Shown: positions 27,929 through 37,068, counted from the first letter of the stretch. The stretch: 64,000 nt of DNA from Oceanospirillum sp048270425 (GCA_048270425.1 JBLWSY010000011.1:1-64000); one strand, 5' to 3'. The notes: a model not told the origin generated them from the letters alone. Numbers and translations: made by a program.

Positions 27929-28339
27929 ATGTTCGCCAATAATCAACAAGGTGCCATGAGTATGATGATGCCGGATGTCTGCAAAGTACCTGCTCCTCCG
28001 GCACCACCAATACCAATGCCATTCCCTAATCAGGCGAACAGCATGATGGCAAACCCAGGGACAGCATCAACCAAAGTCATGATGATGAATATGCCTGCTC
28101 ATTCGCTGAAAACCCTTGTCCCTCTGAGCATGGGCGACACACCCGGTGTGGCTGGCGGCCTGATATCCAGTAAAATCATGAGCGAATGCCGCCACATGAT
28201 GGGTAGTATGAAAGTCATGATTCAGGGGCAGCCCGCTACCAAACTGAGTGCAATGACAGGTCAGAATGGAGCGCCACAGAATGGCCCCCCAGGTACGACA
28301 ATAAAACCGGCACAATCCAAAGTTATGTTAATGGGTTAA
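27929..28339 (+). CDS. PAAR-like DUF4150 spike-tip protein
   Basis: 136 residues, a Met/Pro/Gly-rich protein of the DUF4150 PAAR-like family (MSMMMPDVCKVPAPPAPPIP near the start, NMPAHSLKTLVPLSMGDTPG, IMSECRHMMGSMKVMIQGQP). PAAR-like proteins sharpen the VgrG needle. It has no C-terminal toxin domain, so cargo would have to be a separate protein. GGTAA precedes the ATG by several bases. Confidence 0.85.
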   Translation: MFANNQQGAMSMMMPDVCKVPAPPAPPIPMPFPNQANSMMANPGTASTKVMMMNMPAHSLKTLVPLSMGDTPGVAGGLISSKIMSECRHMMGSMKVMIQGQPATKLSAMTGQNGAPQNGPPGTTIKPAQSKVMLMG

Positions 28340-28343
28340 GCAT

Positions 28344-29012
28344 ATGCAGCAGCAACCAAAAGAAAACAAAACAGGGCCAGTAACCAGTCTGCATGGCGAG
28401 AAACTACTAACCGCTCAAGTTGTTTCGGCCAAGGAGCAAGCTAGCCATATGATGCTTCAGTGCAAACTCGGAACAGTTAAAGCTGAGAAAGCTTTCAGTT
28501 GCCACACCGCTCCTGAAGTTGGTGACACCGTCCTGCTTGCCAATACTGAAGCAGGCCTATTTGTCACAGACATTTTATTGCGGCCAAACGATTCGCCAGC
28601 TAAACAGAATTACCCCCACGGCCTTACTGTTGAAACCCCTGAGAAACTCAGTCTTTCAAGCAATAAAGAAATTGAACTGAATAGCCCAGGAAAGACTTCA
28701 ATCACGACTGCGGACTTAAGTATCGGTGCGTTAAAGAGCAGAATTCGGATTCTGGATGTCGTTGCCCAGATATCAGACTTCAAGGGCCGCTTTTCTAAAC
28801 TTGCGTGGATCAGCGACTGGGCAGAGCAAAAGGCCACCATATTCAGACAACGCTTCCACCGCAGTGACAGAAAAGTAGAAGAACAGGATTTGCAAAAGGC
28901 TGGCAGCCTTGTCCAGCAGGTGGAAAAAACAGCCTCATTACGAGCCGAGCACACCATTATCAAAGCCCGTAAAGATGTTCAGGTGGATGGTAAACGTATT
29001 CATATGGGTTAA
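28344..29012 (+). CDS. DUF3540 protein of the VgrG/DUF2169 module
   Basis: 222 residues. The first ~80 residues form an OB-like domain (AQVVSAKEQASHMMLQCKLG, VGDTVLLANTEAG); the remainder is a beta-rich repeat region and helix ending VQVDGKRIHMG. This is the DUF3540 family, regularly found after DUF4150 in T6SS cargo modules. Function unknown. Last gene before a strong bidirectional terminator. Confidence 0.8.
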   Translation: MQQQPKENKTGPVTSLHGEKLLTAQVVSAKEQASHMMLQCKLGTVKAEKAFSCHTAPEVGDTVLLANTEAGLFVTDILLRPNDSPAKQNYPHGLTVETPEKLSLSSNKEIELNSPGKTSITTADLSIGALKSRIRILDVVAQISDFKGRFSKLAWISDWAEQKATIFRQRFHRSDRKVEEQDLQKAGSLVQQVEKTASLRAEHTIIKARKDVQVDGKRIHMG

Positions 29013-29052
29013 TTCAGGCCTACGAGTCATCTCTGAAAAAAGTTTAAGTTCG

Positions 29053-29097
29053 AAAAGAAAAGGGCGGTTACTTTACAAGTAACCGCCCTTTTCTTTT
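29053..29097. terminator. Bidirectional intrinsic terminator
   Basis: A 20-bp perfect stem (29053-29072 with 29078-29097) with a five-base loop and poly-A/poly-T flanks on both sides. It ends the rightward VgrG module and the leftward SulP gene. Confidence 0.9.
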
Positions 29098-29117
29098 ATA
29101 TCGGCGCCGCCGTTCGA

Positions 29118-31307
29118 CTAATCAAACAATTCCTCCAGAACCTTATTGGAATCACTCAAACGCTGGGTCAACAACATGACCACAAACCGGTGCAGTCGTA
29201 CTGCCATCAGCTGGTTATGCGTTTCCATCTCCTGAAGGGATTTTGCGGTTAAACGCATCAGCTGGGTATCTACAACCGCTGTCGCGGAAGCAGTTCGGAT
29301 ACCTCCGGTGTAAACGCCCATCTCACCAATAATGGTACCCGGCATCATGGTTTTCAGACGCTGACGGTTTTCTTCACCAATCTCAAGCTCTATATCCACT
29401 TTACCTTTCGTAATCAGATACAGAGAGTCCGCTTTATCACCCTGTTTAATAAAGGTTTCACCCGCCTTGGCTTCGATAGGCTCAAAGTAACGCACCAGAT
29501 GTACAACCTCGTAGGGAAGCAGATCCAGACGCTCTTTTAGAACGGATTCCAGCGTATATTCGCCGGACTCATTCGTTGGCAGACGACTGATCAGCTCGTT
29601 TTCACACCATTCCAGCGCCCGGTCCCAATTAACAAATAGGCCTGCGGTATCCATGAGGCCGCGAGTGGTCAGTTTAGCTTCTTCGCCGTCCTCCAGCATC
29701 TGCAGATCCGAAGCTGCCAGCAGCTGTTTTAGTTCGTAAGGCACCGCCGTGAGAATCAGAATAATCTTTTTCTGCACACAGGCCTGATGAAGACGCAGCA
29801 ATGCGTTTGCCGTGGAAGAATCCGTACCACTGACCCGGGAAAAATCCAGAATCATAAAGACACAGGGCGGCTCCAACATCGTTTTCAACTCTTCCAACAA
29901 TGTATAAGCGGTTCCAAAGAAGAGAAAACCTTTCAGCCTAACAACACGAACACGATCACCGTATTTTTCCAGCGCCTTCTTATGGCGCAGCGGACGCTCA
30001 ACACGGCTGCGCAGGGTTGTCGCGTCAGTATTATGATGGATTACCCTCAAACGGCTGTACTGGCGCACAAACATCAGAATCGTAATCAGAGTCCCCAGTA
30101 ACACCGCCGGCAGGAAACCGCTCAGAATAATAACCGCAAAGATCAGTGCGATAATCTGATAATCCATAGCACCAAAACGGTTACGGGACTGATAAAGCCA
30201 TTGGTCCATAAAGACCAAACCCTGATAAATCAGCACAACTGCCACGGCTGGCAGCGGCAAAAACGCCCAAACCGAACTTCCCACCAGACAAAAGAGCAGA
30301 AGAACAAGTGCAGCGATAACAACAGGTGCTTTGCCTTGCCCACCCATCTGCTGGTTCAGTGTCGTCTGACTCAACGACAAAGAAGCGACTGTACCGCCGA
30401 TCAGGCCCGTGACTAGGTTAGCGCCGGAAGCGACTTTCAGCTCTCGGTCAAGATCAACACTTTCACCAACAGCCAGCTCAAGAGACGTTGCTTGCAGCAG
30501 CATGGAAAAAACACTGATCAACGCCAGAGTAAGGATCCCCCCCCAAGGCAGGTTAACCGCATCTGAAACGGTGATACGATCATACTGAGGTAACCAGCTC
30601 ATGGACCAGAAAGAAAGAGTACGGCCATCAAAGAACCAACTATTGGACCATTCCGGGAAACCTGCACCCAGCAGGTTAAAGAGGAAAACCAGAATCAGAA
30701 AACCGGTTGGAAGCACCATGGAACCGCCCAGCTTTTTCTGAGCGAAAAACAACAGACTACCAAAAAGCAGCACCAACCAAACAGAAAGGTTCAGCAACAG
30801 ATCCAGACTTAGCAGTTCAGGCTGCACCAAACGAATACCACCACTAAAAAAGAGCCAACCCACGCCAGCAAGAAAACCTGCCAGGACCGGTAAAGGCAGA
30901 TACCGGATCACTCGCCCGAGTTTAGCCTGCCCCAGTAAAATCATCACAAGAGCCGCCAAAAGGGTACCGCATATCATCACGAGGCGAATATCCTGCTGCT
31001 CAATGGTCTGCTCGGCAACCAGAGCGGCAGTCATCGCTACCGCACTCGGCAAGGGAATCGCCGCCATACCGACCCGGGAACTGAAAAGGCCTATTGCCAA
31101 CGTAGCAATAATAGCGGTCATCAGGAGCGTTGTGATACCCGCCTGAAACTGGCTATAACTGCCGCCACCAAAAAGTAAGGATGCAAACGATAACGAAAGT
31201 ACCGTTCCTATCAGGCCTAACATCACACCGGATGAAAGGTTACGCATTGCAGATGTGAACATGGGTTCCCTAATTTTATTCCAGATTTCCGAGCCGGATT
31301 TTTTCAA
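29118..31307 (-). CDS. SulP-family anion transporter with STAS and cyclic-nucleotide-binding domains
   Basis: 729 residues: a SulP/SLC26 membrane domain of about 12 helices (about 15-420), a cytoplasmic STAS domain (about 440-560; MILDFSRVSGTDSSTANAL) and a C-terminal cNMP-binding domain (about 605-725), whose cassette reads GEMGVYTGGIRTASATAV with the conserved Glu and Arg. It likely transports sulfate, bicarbonate or a similar anion under direct cAMP (or cGMP) control. It is divergent from a class III nucleotide cyclase 98 bases away, which is a probable source of the ligand. Confidence 0.9.
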   Translation of the reverse strand: MKKSGSEIWNKIREPMFTSAMRNLSSGVMLGLIGTVLSLSFASLLFGGGSYSQFQAGITTLLMTAIIATLAIGLFSSRVGMAAIPLPSAVAMTAALVAEQTIEQQDIRLVMICGTLLAALVMILLGQAKLGRVIRYLPLPVLAGFLAGVGWLFFSGGIRLVQPELLSLDLLLNLSVWLVLLFGSLLFFAQKKLGGSMVLPTGFLILVFLFNLLGAGFPEWSNSWFFDGRTLSFWSMSWLPQYDRITVSDAVNLPWGGILTLALISVFSMLLQATSLELAVGESVDLDRELKVASGANLVTGLIGGTVASLSLSQTTLNQQMGGQGKAPVVIAALVLLLFCLVGSSVWAFLPLPAVAVVLIYQGLVFMDQWLYQSRNRFGAMDYQIIALIFAVIILSGFLPAVLLGTLITILMFVRQYSRLRVIHHNTDATTLRSRVERPLRHKKALEKYGDRVRVVRLKGFLFFGTAYTLLEELKTMLEPPCVFMILDFSRVSGTDSSTANALLRLHQACVQKKIILILTAVPYELKQLLAASDLQMLEDGEEAKLTTRGLMDTAGLFVNWDRALEWCENELISRLPTNESGEYTLESVLKERLDLLPYEVVHLVRYFEPIEAKAGETFIKQGDKADSLYLITKGKVDIELEIGEENRQRLKTMMPGTIIGEMGVYTGGIRTASATAVVDTQLMRLTAKSLQEMETHNQLMAVRLHRFVVMLLTQRLSDSNKVLEELFD

Positions 31308-31335
31308 TGTCTGTCACAGATTACAAGCAGATCAC

Positions 31336-31363
31336 TTGCAATCAAACCATTTAAGGGTATGTT
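31336..31363 (+). promoter_or_regulatory. Possible sigma-70 promoter for the cyclase gene
   Basis: TTGCAA (31336-31341) and TATGTT (31358-31363) are separated by 16 bases, 42 bases before the cyclase start. Weak match, seen by eye only. Confidence 0.35.
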
Positions 31364-31405
31364 GAAAAACTCACTAAGGACATGATGAATCAATAAGAGA
31401 TTTCA

Positions 31406-32743
31406 ATGAGCCAGCAACCGACCCAACCTGTTGAGCTTTCAGGCCAGGAAAGCAACTCCCTCCGGGATTATATATCGAGTCATCATACAACGGTATTAAC
31501 CGTGATGTTTACCGATATCAAAGGATATACTGAACTGACTGAAGAGAAAGGCGAAAGCTATGTTGAAGAGATTCGTCGGGCTCACGATGTTCTGCTGCAA
31601 GGGATTATTGAGGAAGATAGCTCAGGCCTGATTCTGAAACATATTGGCGATTCCGTAATGGCCGTTTTCGCCGAACCCAGCCGCGCGGTGGATCGCGCCA
31701 TTCAAATCCAGCAAAAACTGGTAACCTTCAATCAGGAAAACCCTCAATGGGATGATATTGAAGTTCGTATTGGCCTGCACATGGGGCAGGTTACCATAGA
31801 AGGTGAAGTGACTTTTGATATCTTTGGTCGCCACGTTAACCGGGCTGCACGTATTGAAGGCCTTGCTGATGGCGGACAGGTTTTCATGAGCTACACGGTA
31901 TTTGATAGTGCGCGCAGCTGGCTAAGCCATCAGACCGACTACGGGTGGCAATCCCACGGCTATTTCCGCCTTAAGGGTATTAGAGAACCGGTTGAAGTGT
32001 TTGAAGCCTGGGATAAAACCCTGCGCAAACCCGCCCCACCAAAAAATAGCAAGCCGATAAAGAACAAGCCACGCGGACTCTATATCGGTGCCGCCGTTTT
32101 ATTGGGTGTCGCCATTACCCTGGGATTAAGTGCTTTTAAAGCAACCGATGTTCGGTTGAAAGCTCCCTATCCGGATCACCTCTACACGCAGAACTGGCAG
32201 AAAGTTCCTCTGGAAGGCAAAGACACCGATCCGCAACGCAGAGCTGCTTTCGAATTTGAAGCCAAGGAGTACCCACTCTTTTATCTGATTTCGGAAAGTA
32301 GCGTGCGCTATGGCATGGTGGCACTTGAACGAGGTGACAACCTGCTCACACCGAACTATAAAAATTACAATTTGCCCGCTTTCTATATAAGACAGGCCGC
32401 CGAGGCCGACGACCAGGAAGCCGTAAAAGAAGCGAGCTGGTCCTATCAGGCAGTTAACAACGAGGGCTTACTTGTAACCTACAATACTCAGGCAAAGCTT
32501 GGTGTTATTAGCCGGGTTATCGATGGTAAGGCCCATCATCAGATCAGCTGGCAGGTTAGCCCCGAATATCCGGCCAAACTTGAAAAGCTGTCAGGAAATA
32601 TCGAGCTGAGCAGGGAACTGAGTGCGTCAGGTTCTGATCACCATGAAGAGGTGATCGCACGCTTCGGGAAACAGAAAGTGGTGCTGCAAGCCTCTATGAT
32701 CCGCAAATTTGTCCAGTTGCGTATGAATGTGGAATACGACTAG
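31406..32743 (+). CDS. Membrane-bound class III adenylyl cyclase
   Basis: 445 residues. The cyclase domain (about 27-200) has the metal Asp in FTDIKGY (Asp37), the second metal Asp in KHIGDSVM (Asp82) with an adjacent Lys78, and the GRHVNRAARIE transition-state motif. Lys78 and the Asp of TFDIFGRHVN are the usual adenine-recognising pair, so ATP is the expected substrate. The catalytic domain precedes a single membrane helix (about 226-247) and a ~195-residue C-terminal domain, probably periplasmic, that was not recognised. The reverse of the usual sensor-then-cyclase order. Divergent from the cNMP-binding SulP transporter. Confidence 0.88.
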   Translation: MSQQPTQPVELSGQESNSLRDYISSHHTTVLTVMFTDIKGYTELTEEKGESYVEEIRRAHDVLLQGIIEEDSSGLILKHIGDSVMAVFAEPSRAVDRAIQIQQKLVTFNQENPQWDDIEVRIGLHMGQVTIEGEVTFDIFGRHVNRAARIEGLADGGQVFMSYTVFDSARSWLSHQTDYGWQSHGYFRLKGIREPVEVFEAWDKTLRKPAPPKNSKPIKNKPRGLYIGAAVLLGVAITLGLSAFKATDVRLKAPYPDHLYTQNWQKVPLEGKDTDPQRRAAFEFEAKEYPLFYLISESSVRYGMVALERGDNLLTPNYKNYNLPAFYIRQAAEADDQEAVKEASWSYQAVNNEGLLVTYNTQAKLGVISRVIDGKAHHQISWQVSPEYPAKLEKLSGNIELSRELSASGSDHHEEVIARFGKQKVVLQASMIRKFVQLRMNVEYD

Positions 32744-32798
32744 CCGCCTAGATTCCGTATTCGCATTTCACAGCAAAACCCTGATGCGATAATAGAAA

Positions 32799-32840
32799 GA
32801 AAACCCCGAGGTGTTTTTTGATACCTCGGGGTTTTCTTTT
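32799..32840. terminator. Bidirectional intrinsic terminator
   Basis: A 14-bp perfect stem (32799-32812 with 32823-32836) with a ten-base T-rich loop, and poly-T on both strands. Lies between the convergent cyclase and MarR-type genes. Confidence 0.85.
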
Positions 32841-32849
32841 GCAACTCAA

Positions 32850-33365
32850 TCAATCCAGAGTAATCGCCTTCATTTGGCTATCCAACTTATTCATCAGCTT
32901 GTGCAAAAGCTGGCACTCATCTTCAGAAAGCGTTGCAACCAGACTTCCTTCCCACTCCAGGGCTTTAGGGATAATCGAGTTATACAACCGAATACCCGAC
33001 TGAGTAAGACTCAAGTGACTCACCCGGTGATCCTGCTGATCCCGCTCACGATGAAGAAAGCCTTCCTGATCCAGCTTATGCACCGCACGCGAAACTTTGG
33101 CTTTATCCATCTTGGTTCTTTGACTGATATCGGATGAGATCATGGTTTTCTGCTGCCCTAAAAGAGCAAGAATGCGCCACTCAGATAAACTCACACCAAA
33201 CTCTGATGAATAGATTGAGGTGAGATTACTGCTAATCTGATCCGCCAGCTGGTTAAAGCGGTATGGAAGGTACTGCTCCAACTGAAGAGAAGTACTGATA
33301 ACTTGTTCATCAGACTCCGGGGCCAATCCTTGCGGGGTTTCAGCCAAAGGGTTTTGAACTTGCAT
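32850..33365 (-). CDS. MarR-family transcriptional regulator
   Basis: 171 residues with a ~30-residue N-terminal extension followed by a winged-helix MarR domain (about 35-165). The recognition part reads DISQRTKMDKAKVSRAVHKLDQEG and the wing RERDQQDHRVSHLSLTQSG. Dimeric repressors of this type respond to small aromatic or phenolic ligands. No obvious target gene is beside it; the convergent cyclase is separated by a terminator. About 290 bases upstream contain only a possible -10 box (33577-33582) for the rightward gene. Confidence 0.9.
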   Translation of the reverse strand: MQVQNPLAETPQGLAPESDEQVISTSLQLEQYLPYRFNQLADQISSNLTSIYSSEFGVSLSEWRILALLGQQKTMISSDISQRTKMDKAKVSRAVHKLDQEGFLHRERDQQDHRVSHLSLTQSGIRLYNSIIPKALEWEGSLVATLSEDECQLLHKLMNKLDSQMKAITLD

Positions 33366-33652
33366 TCCGTATCTCGTTTCTTATTCTCGGTTATTATCCG
33401 GGCCTAAAATACCATCATGCCCGCTCATACTTTAGTCGCATAAAATTTAACAACATTATAATCTCTTAAGCACCGGGATCAAAGCAGACGGGGGTATTAA
33501 ACACAGATCATCTCAGTTTATTTTTCTCAGGCAGCATATTTAACGAAGCAATCGATCAAAAGCAGCGTTCTTAACTTATACTCTGACTTTAACTGCCTTT
33601 TAAATCTGATATTCTGCCCGAAATAATTTATCTGTCCCCACAGGAGCCTGCT

Positions 33653-33961
33653 GTGTCTGAGAATCAATTACCCCGCATTAAAGCAATGACCGCTGATGGT
33701 GAAATAATCGAACTTAATAATATCTGCGAACTTCAGCTTGAATGGGATCAGGGCTTACCTGCAACACTGCTGCTATCTCCGGAACACCTTACAGGCCCCT
33801 CGATGACACTTGAAGTTGGCAGCGCAGAGGATGAAGATGACAGTCTGACGGAATACGGTGTGATTACGCTTCGGCCCGGAGCAAGCAATATTCTGGATAT
33901 CAGCATAGAGACGGAATCCGTAGAGCGCGCAGCATGCGCGGAAGAATGTGATTGCCATTAA
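33653..33961 (+). CDS. Small acidic protein of unknown function with C-terminal CxxxCxCH
   Basis: 102 residues, GTG start with AGGAG about seven bases upstream. Strongly acidic (SAEDEDDSLTE) and beta-rich in the middle, ending with a Cys/His cluster CAEECDCH that could bind a metal ion. No signal peptide, no recognised family. Stand-alone gene. Real coding is supported by the good ribosome-binding site and natural composition. Confidence 0.6.
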   Translation: MSENQLPRIKAMTADGEIIELNNICELQLEWDQGLPATLLLSPEHLTGPSMTLEVGSAEDEDDSLTEYGVITLRPGASNILDISIETESVERAACAEECDCH

Positions 33962-34168
33962 AATTGGGGCTGTCATTAACGAATGCTTCAAGCTGATCAG
34001 CCCGCCCCTTTGCGAGTCTGATTGACAATCAGTATCCCTTACAGACCGGGCTGTTCAGCTTAAGGATTCAAATAGTTACAAATGAGAGCTTTTACACCAC
34101 CCAAAGGATCACTATCCTTGGCTCTTACCGCATTAAAAGACATAACCATCCTCTACCATAAGAAAGAT

Positions 34169-34927
34169 ATGACACCTTATCTTCGCTCTGTAACCTGGAT
34201 CATCGGATTTTTTCTGACACAAGCAGCCTTTGCTACTGGTCCCGCAGAGCCGGATGCTGATCCATCTGCCAAAAAGTTACAGCCGACTGAGATTCAACTG
34301 GTCAGCTTCCTGATACCTCATTTCTCAGAATCAGAACAACAGGGGAGCTTTATTAAGCTCTACCGAGCCATTGAACACTCCGCTGGCTACCCGATTAAAC
34401 TCTCGTTAATGCCCACAAAACGCGCTCAACTCAATTTCCAACAAAGTAATGCCGATGTATATTTTCCAGGCTTACAAACAAGTATTCCCGGAAAACATCT
34501 TCGGTCAGAGATTGTTTTGTACAAGGAAGTGTTCGCGTTTGTTCATGCAGACAATCAGATCCCCAGCAGCCTGGCGGACCTAGCCTCTCTTAGGATAGGT
34601 CTGACGGCAGGCTACAATTATGGTGAGATCCTTCAGTATTCAAATTTCAATATTCAGGAAGCCCAAAGCGACAAGGTCAACCTGCTCAAACTTGAAGCTG
34701 GCCGTATTGATGTTTTTCTTGTCGAACGCTATTCCGGCCTGAGAGCCCTAAAGGAAAGCCAGGTTGACAACATTAAATATGACCTGCACCAGCCTCTGAG
34801 CAGTGAACCCGTCTTTTTCATCTTTCAGAACACCGAAAGAGGCCTCCAATTAAAAGAGCTCTTCAATCAGGAGATTCTCAGACTCAGAGCTAGCGGAAGA
34901 CTAAACTCAATCCTGCTCGATAACTAA
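34169..34927 (+). CDS. Periplasmic solute-binding protein-like receptor
   Basis: 252 residues from Met at 34169, which begins a clear signal peptide (MTPYLRSVTWIIGFFLTQAAFA). An upstream ATG at 34082 would bury it behind 29 residues. The mature part is a type 2 periplasmic-binding fold: STLMPTKRAQLNFQQSNADVYFPG-like order, LADLASLRIGLTAGYNYG in the hinge, and LEAGRIDVFLVERYSG in lobe 2. Weak family match (SBP_bac_3-like), ligand unknown, no transporter nearby. It joins four other solute-receptor genes in the window. Confidence 0.7.
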   Translation: MTPYLRSVTWIIGFFLTQAAFATGPAEPDADPSAKKLQPTEIQLVSFLIPHFSESEQQGSFIKLYRAIEHSAGYPIKLSLMPTKRAQLNFQQSNADVYFPGLQTSIPGKHLRSEIVLYKEVFAFVHADNQIPSSLADLASLRIGLTAGYNYGEILQYSNFNIQEAQSDKVNLLKLEAGRIDVFLVERYSGLRALKESQVDNIKYDLHQPLSSEPVFFIFQNTERGLQLKELFNQEILRLRASGRLNSILLDN

Positions 34928-35167
34928 GCCCAAATATTGTTCGACACCGCCTCCTTCGCAACACAGACTATCCGCTCTTCTACTAAATCGTTAAAATTCC
35001 GTTGATATTAACGGCCTATTTTGATCGATAGCAGCTTTTACATCACAATTAACACAGGCTAACAACCAAAGCTCACTACTCTTATCATCCAAGCTTGTGC
35101 CATTCTGAAAACCAGCAGCAACTTAGCCAAGTGATCGGCTAACTGCCTGAATACAAGGAGTTTTATT

Positions 35168-36769
35168 ATGCTACCCGAACATTGGTCCTCTAAAGGGCGT
35201 CAGAAGGCACTGGACCACCTGGCAGATGAAGAGTGGGATATCATTATTATTGGCGGTGGTATCTCAGGTGCCGGGCTTTTATTTGAGGCGAGCCGAAGGG
35301 GGTATCGCACCTTACTGCTGGAAAAGAACGACTTCGCGTCCGGCTCCTCAAGCCAATCCAGTAAACTGGTTCACGGCGGCATTCGCTATTTGGCAACGGG
35401 CCAGCTATCACTGACCCGTCAGGCAGTTAATGCCCGAGAGCATCTTTGTAAACAGCTACCCGGATTGGTTGAACACCTACCGCTAATGATGCCCCATTAT
35501 CGAAACCATCTGCCGGGACGCTTTAAATTCCGTGCACTCATGTGGCTTTATGACTTTTTGGCCGGAAAGAAATATCACAAAGGCCTCAGCACTGCGGATA
35601 TGCAAAAAGCGGCTCCCAGCCTACGCAGCCAGCAGTGCTATGGAGCGACAGAGTTTAAAGATGCTATAACCGATGATGCCCGCCTCACACTTAGGGTACT
35701 GATGGAGGCTGCTCAATTTGGTGGTAAAGCCTTCAACTATTGCCAAGTCGATCATATTCAGCTTCTGGAATCAGGGCATCCTGATGGCGGATTTCAGGTC
35801 GATATGACACCGCAAGACCATGGTGGCATTCGATTATCAGCAAAGCAGGTTATACACGCCACAGGGGCCTGGACAGCGTCTCCTCGTCCTCACCCCTCTG
35901 ATCCCCATGATGATCCGGTCAAAGTTCGCCCTTTGAGAGGGAGCCATCTCCTTTTCTCTCAAAAACGCCTCCCCTTAGAAAAAGGGGTTTGCCTGATACA
36001 TCCGGACGACAGTCGCCTGATGTTCGCTCTCCCTTGGCTGGGCCACACACTGGTTGGCACCACCGACCTGGATCATAAAACCTCCATGGATGATCCGGTT
36101 CAGATGGAGAAGCAAGAGCAGGACTATCTGTTCAAAGCGCTGCATCACTACTTCCCCGCCAGTAAGCTAACGCCCAACGACTGCCTTAGCGTATGGTCCG
36201 GTGTTCGTCCGGTATTATCAGAACCCGGCAGCGATCCGGACAAGACATCACCCTCTGACGAGCGAAGAGAACATAAAGTCTGGTGGCAGGATGGCCAGCT
36301 TTACCTTTGCGGAGGCAAGCTGACCACATTCCAGAAAATGGCGGAAGATGCTATCAATCAGCTGAAATTTCGCCCCCAGGCCCCTGTCGCCAAACCCTGG
36401 CCCGAACTGGGTGCCAACAGCCACAACCAGGGCGAGTTTCTGCTTATTCCGGAAACGCTTCATCAGATGTACGGCGCTGATGTTATTCCATTGAATAAAA
36501 TGATGCCCGCTGAACAAAAAGTTGCAGCAACCCCCTATTACAAAGCAGAGCTGCACTGGGCTCTGGCGCATCTGGCCGTGCAGCATCTTGATGATCTGTT
36601 ACTCAGACGTACCCGAATCGGTCTTTTCTATGCGGATGGTGGTGCCAGTATGAAAGAGGAGCTATCAGCTCTGTGTCAGAAGTATCTGCAATGGGATGAA
36701 ACAAGATTCGAGCAGGAGTGGCAACACTACCAAAACACCTATCAGGAGCTTTATCAGCACAGGCACTGA
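35168..36769 (+). CDS. glpD: Aerobic glycerol-3-phosphate dehydrogenase
   Basis: 533 residues of the FAD-dependent GlpD/GlpA family. It oxidises glycerol-3-phosphate to dihydroxyacetone phosphate at the membrane and passes electrons to quinone. Dinucleotide-binding motif IIIGGGISGAGLLFEASRRG at the N-terminus, FASGSSSQSSKLVHGGIRYL (family signature around residues 58-77) and GGKLTTFQKMAEDAI near residue 383. The C-terminal helical domain is present. AAGGAG seven to twelve bases before the ATG. No glpK, glpF or glpR in the window. Confidence 0.9.
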   Translation: MLPEHWSSKGRQKALDHLADEEWDIIIIGGGISGAGLLFEASRRGYRTLLLEKNDFASGSSSQSSKLVHGGIRYLATGQLSLTRQAVNAREHLCKQLPGLVEHLPLMMPHYRNHLPGRFKFRALMWLYDFLAGKKYHKGLSTADMQKAAPSLRSQQCYGATEFKDAITDDARLTLRVLMEAAQFGGKAFNYCQVDHIQLLESGHPDGGFQVDMTPQDHGGIRLSAKQVIHATGAWTASPRPHPSDPHDDPVKVRPLRGSHLLFSQKRLPLEKGVCLIHPDDSRLMFALPWLGHTLVGTTDLDHKTSMDDPVQMEKQEQDYLFKALHHYFPASKLTPNDCLSVWSGVRPVLSEPGSDPDKTSPSDERREHKVWWQDGQLYLCGGKLTTFQKMAEDAINQLKFRPQAPVAKPWPELGANSHNQGEFLLIPETLHQMYGADVIPLNKMMPAEQKVAATPYYKAELHWALAHLAVQHLDDLLLRRTRIGLFYADGGASMKEELSALCQKYLQWDETRFEQEWQHYQNTYQELYQHRH

Positions 36770-36822
36770 CCTGCTCTATCGCCCCCGAAGCAGAACAAAC
36801 GAAAGCAGCAAATAAAAAAAAA

Positions 36823-36840
36823 GGGAGCCTGAAGGCTCCC
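36823..36840 (-). terminator. Hairpin with T-run on the minus strand only
   Basis: GGGAGCC/GGCTCCC stem with a TGAA loop, preceded on the plus strand by nine A (36814-36822), so a T-run follows only when read leftwards. It sits about 55 bases past glpD. It would stop a leftward transcript from the gene-free stretch, or act poorly for glpD. Confidence 0.6.
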
Positions 36841-37068
36841 AAAAGGTTGATGAGTGTGACGATAGTCATCAGATCAACTTGCTTAACGCAAGATTGGCAT
36901 AAGTTAAGAGTAAGCAACCGGGCAAAAGTTCGACTCAATTGAAAAACTTTTTTCTATCGTTTCACCGGGCCTTTTGTAACGGCCAACAGCACCATAAAAG
37001 TGCAACAGAAACCACCCGTATTCTTTGAAAAAAAAGCGATTTATCCCCAGAAAATCACTTGACTTCTC

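Noticed and set aside
34082..34168. Earlier ATG for the binding protein at 34169
   Set aside because: It would put 29 residues before a clear signal peptide, and its ribosome-binding site is weak and too distant.
36603..36938. Minus-strand frame beginning MTIVTLINLLG that could be an attenuator leader peptide before the 36823 hairpin
   Set aside because: No ribosome-binding site, no run of regulatory codons of one amino acid, and no gene downstream on that strand.
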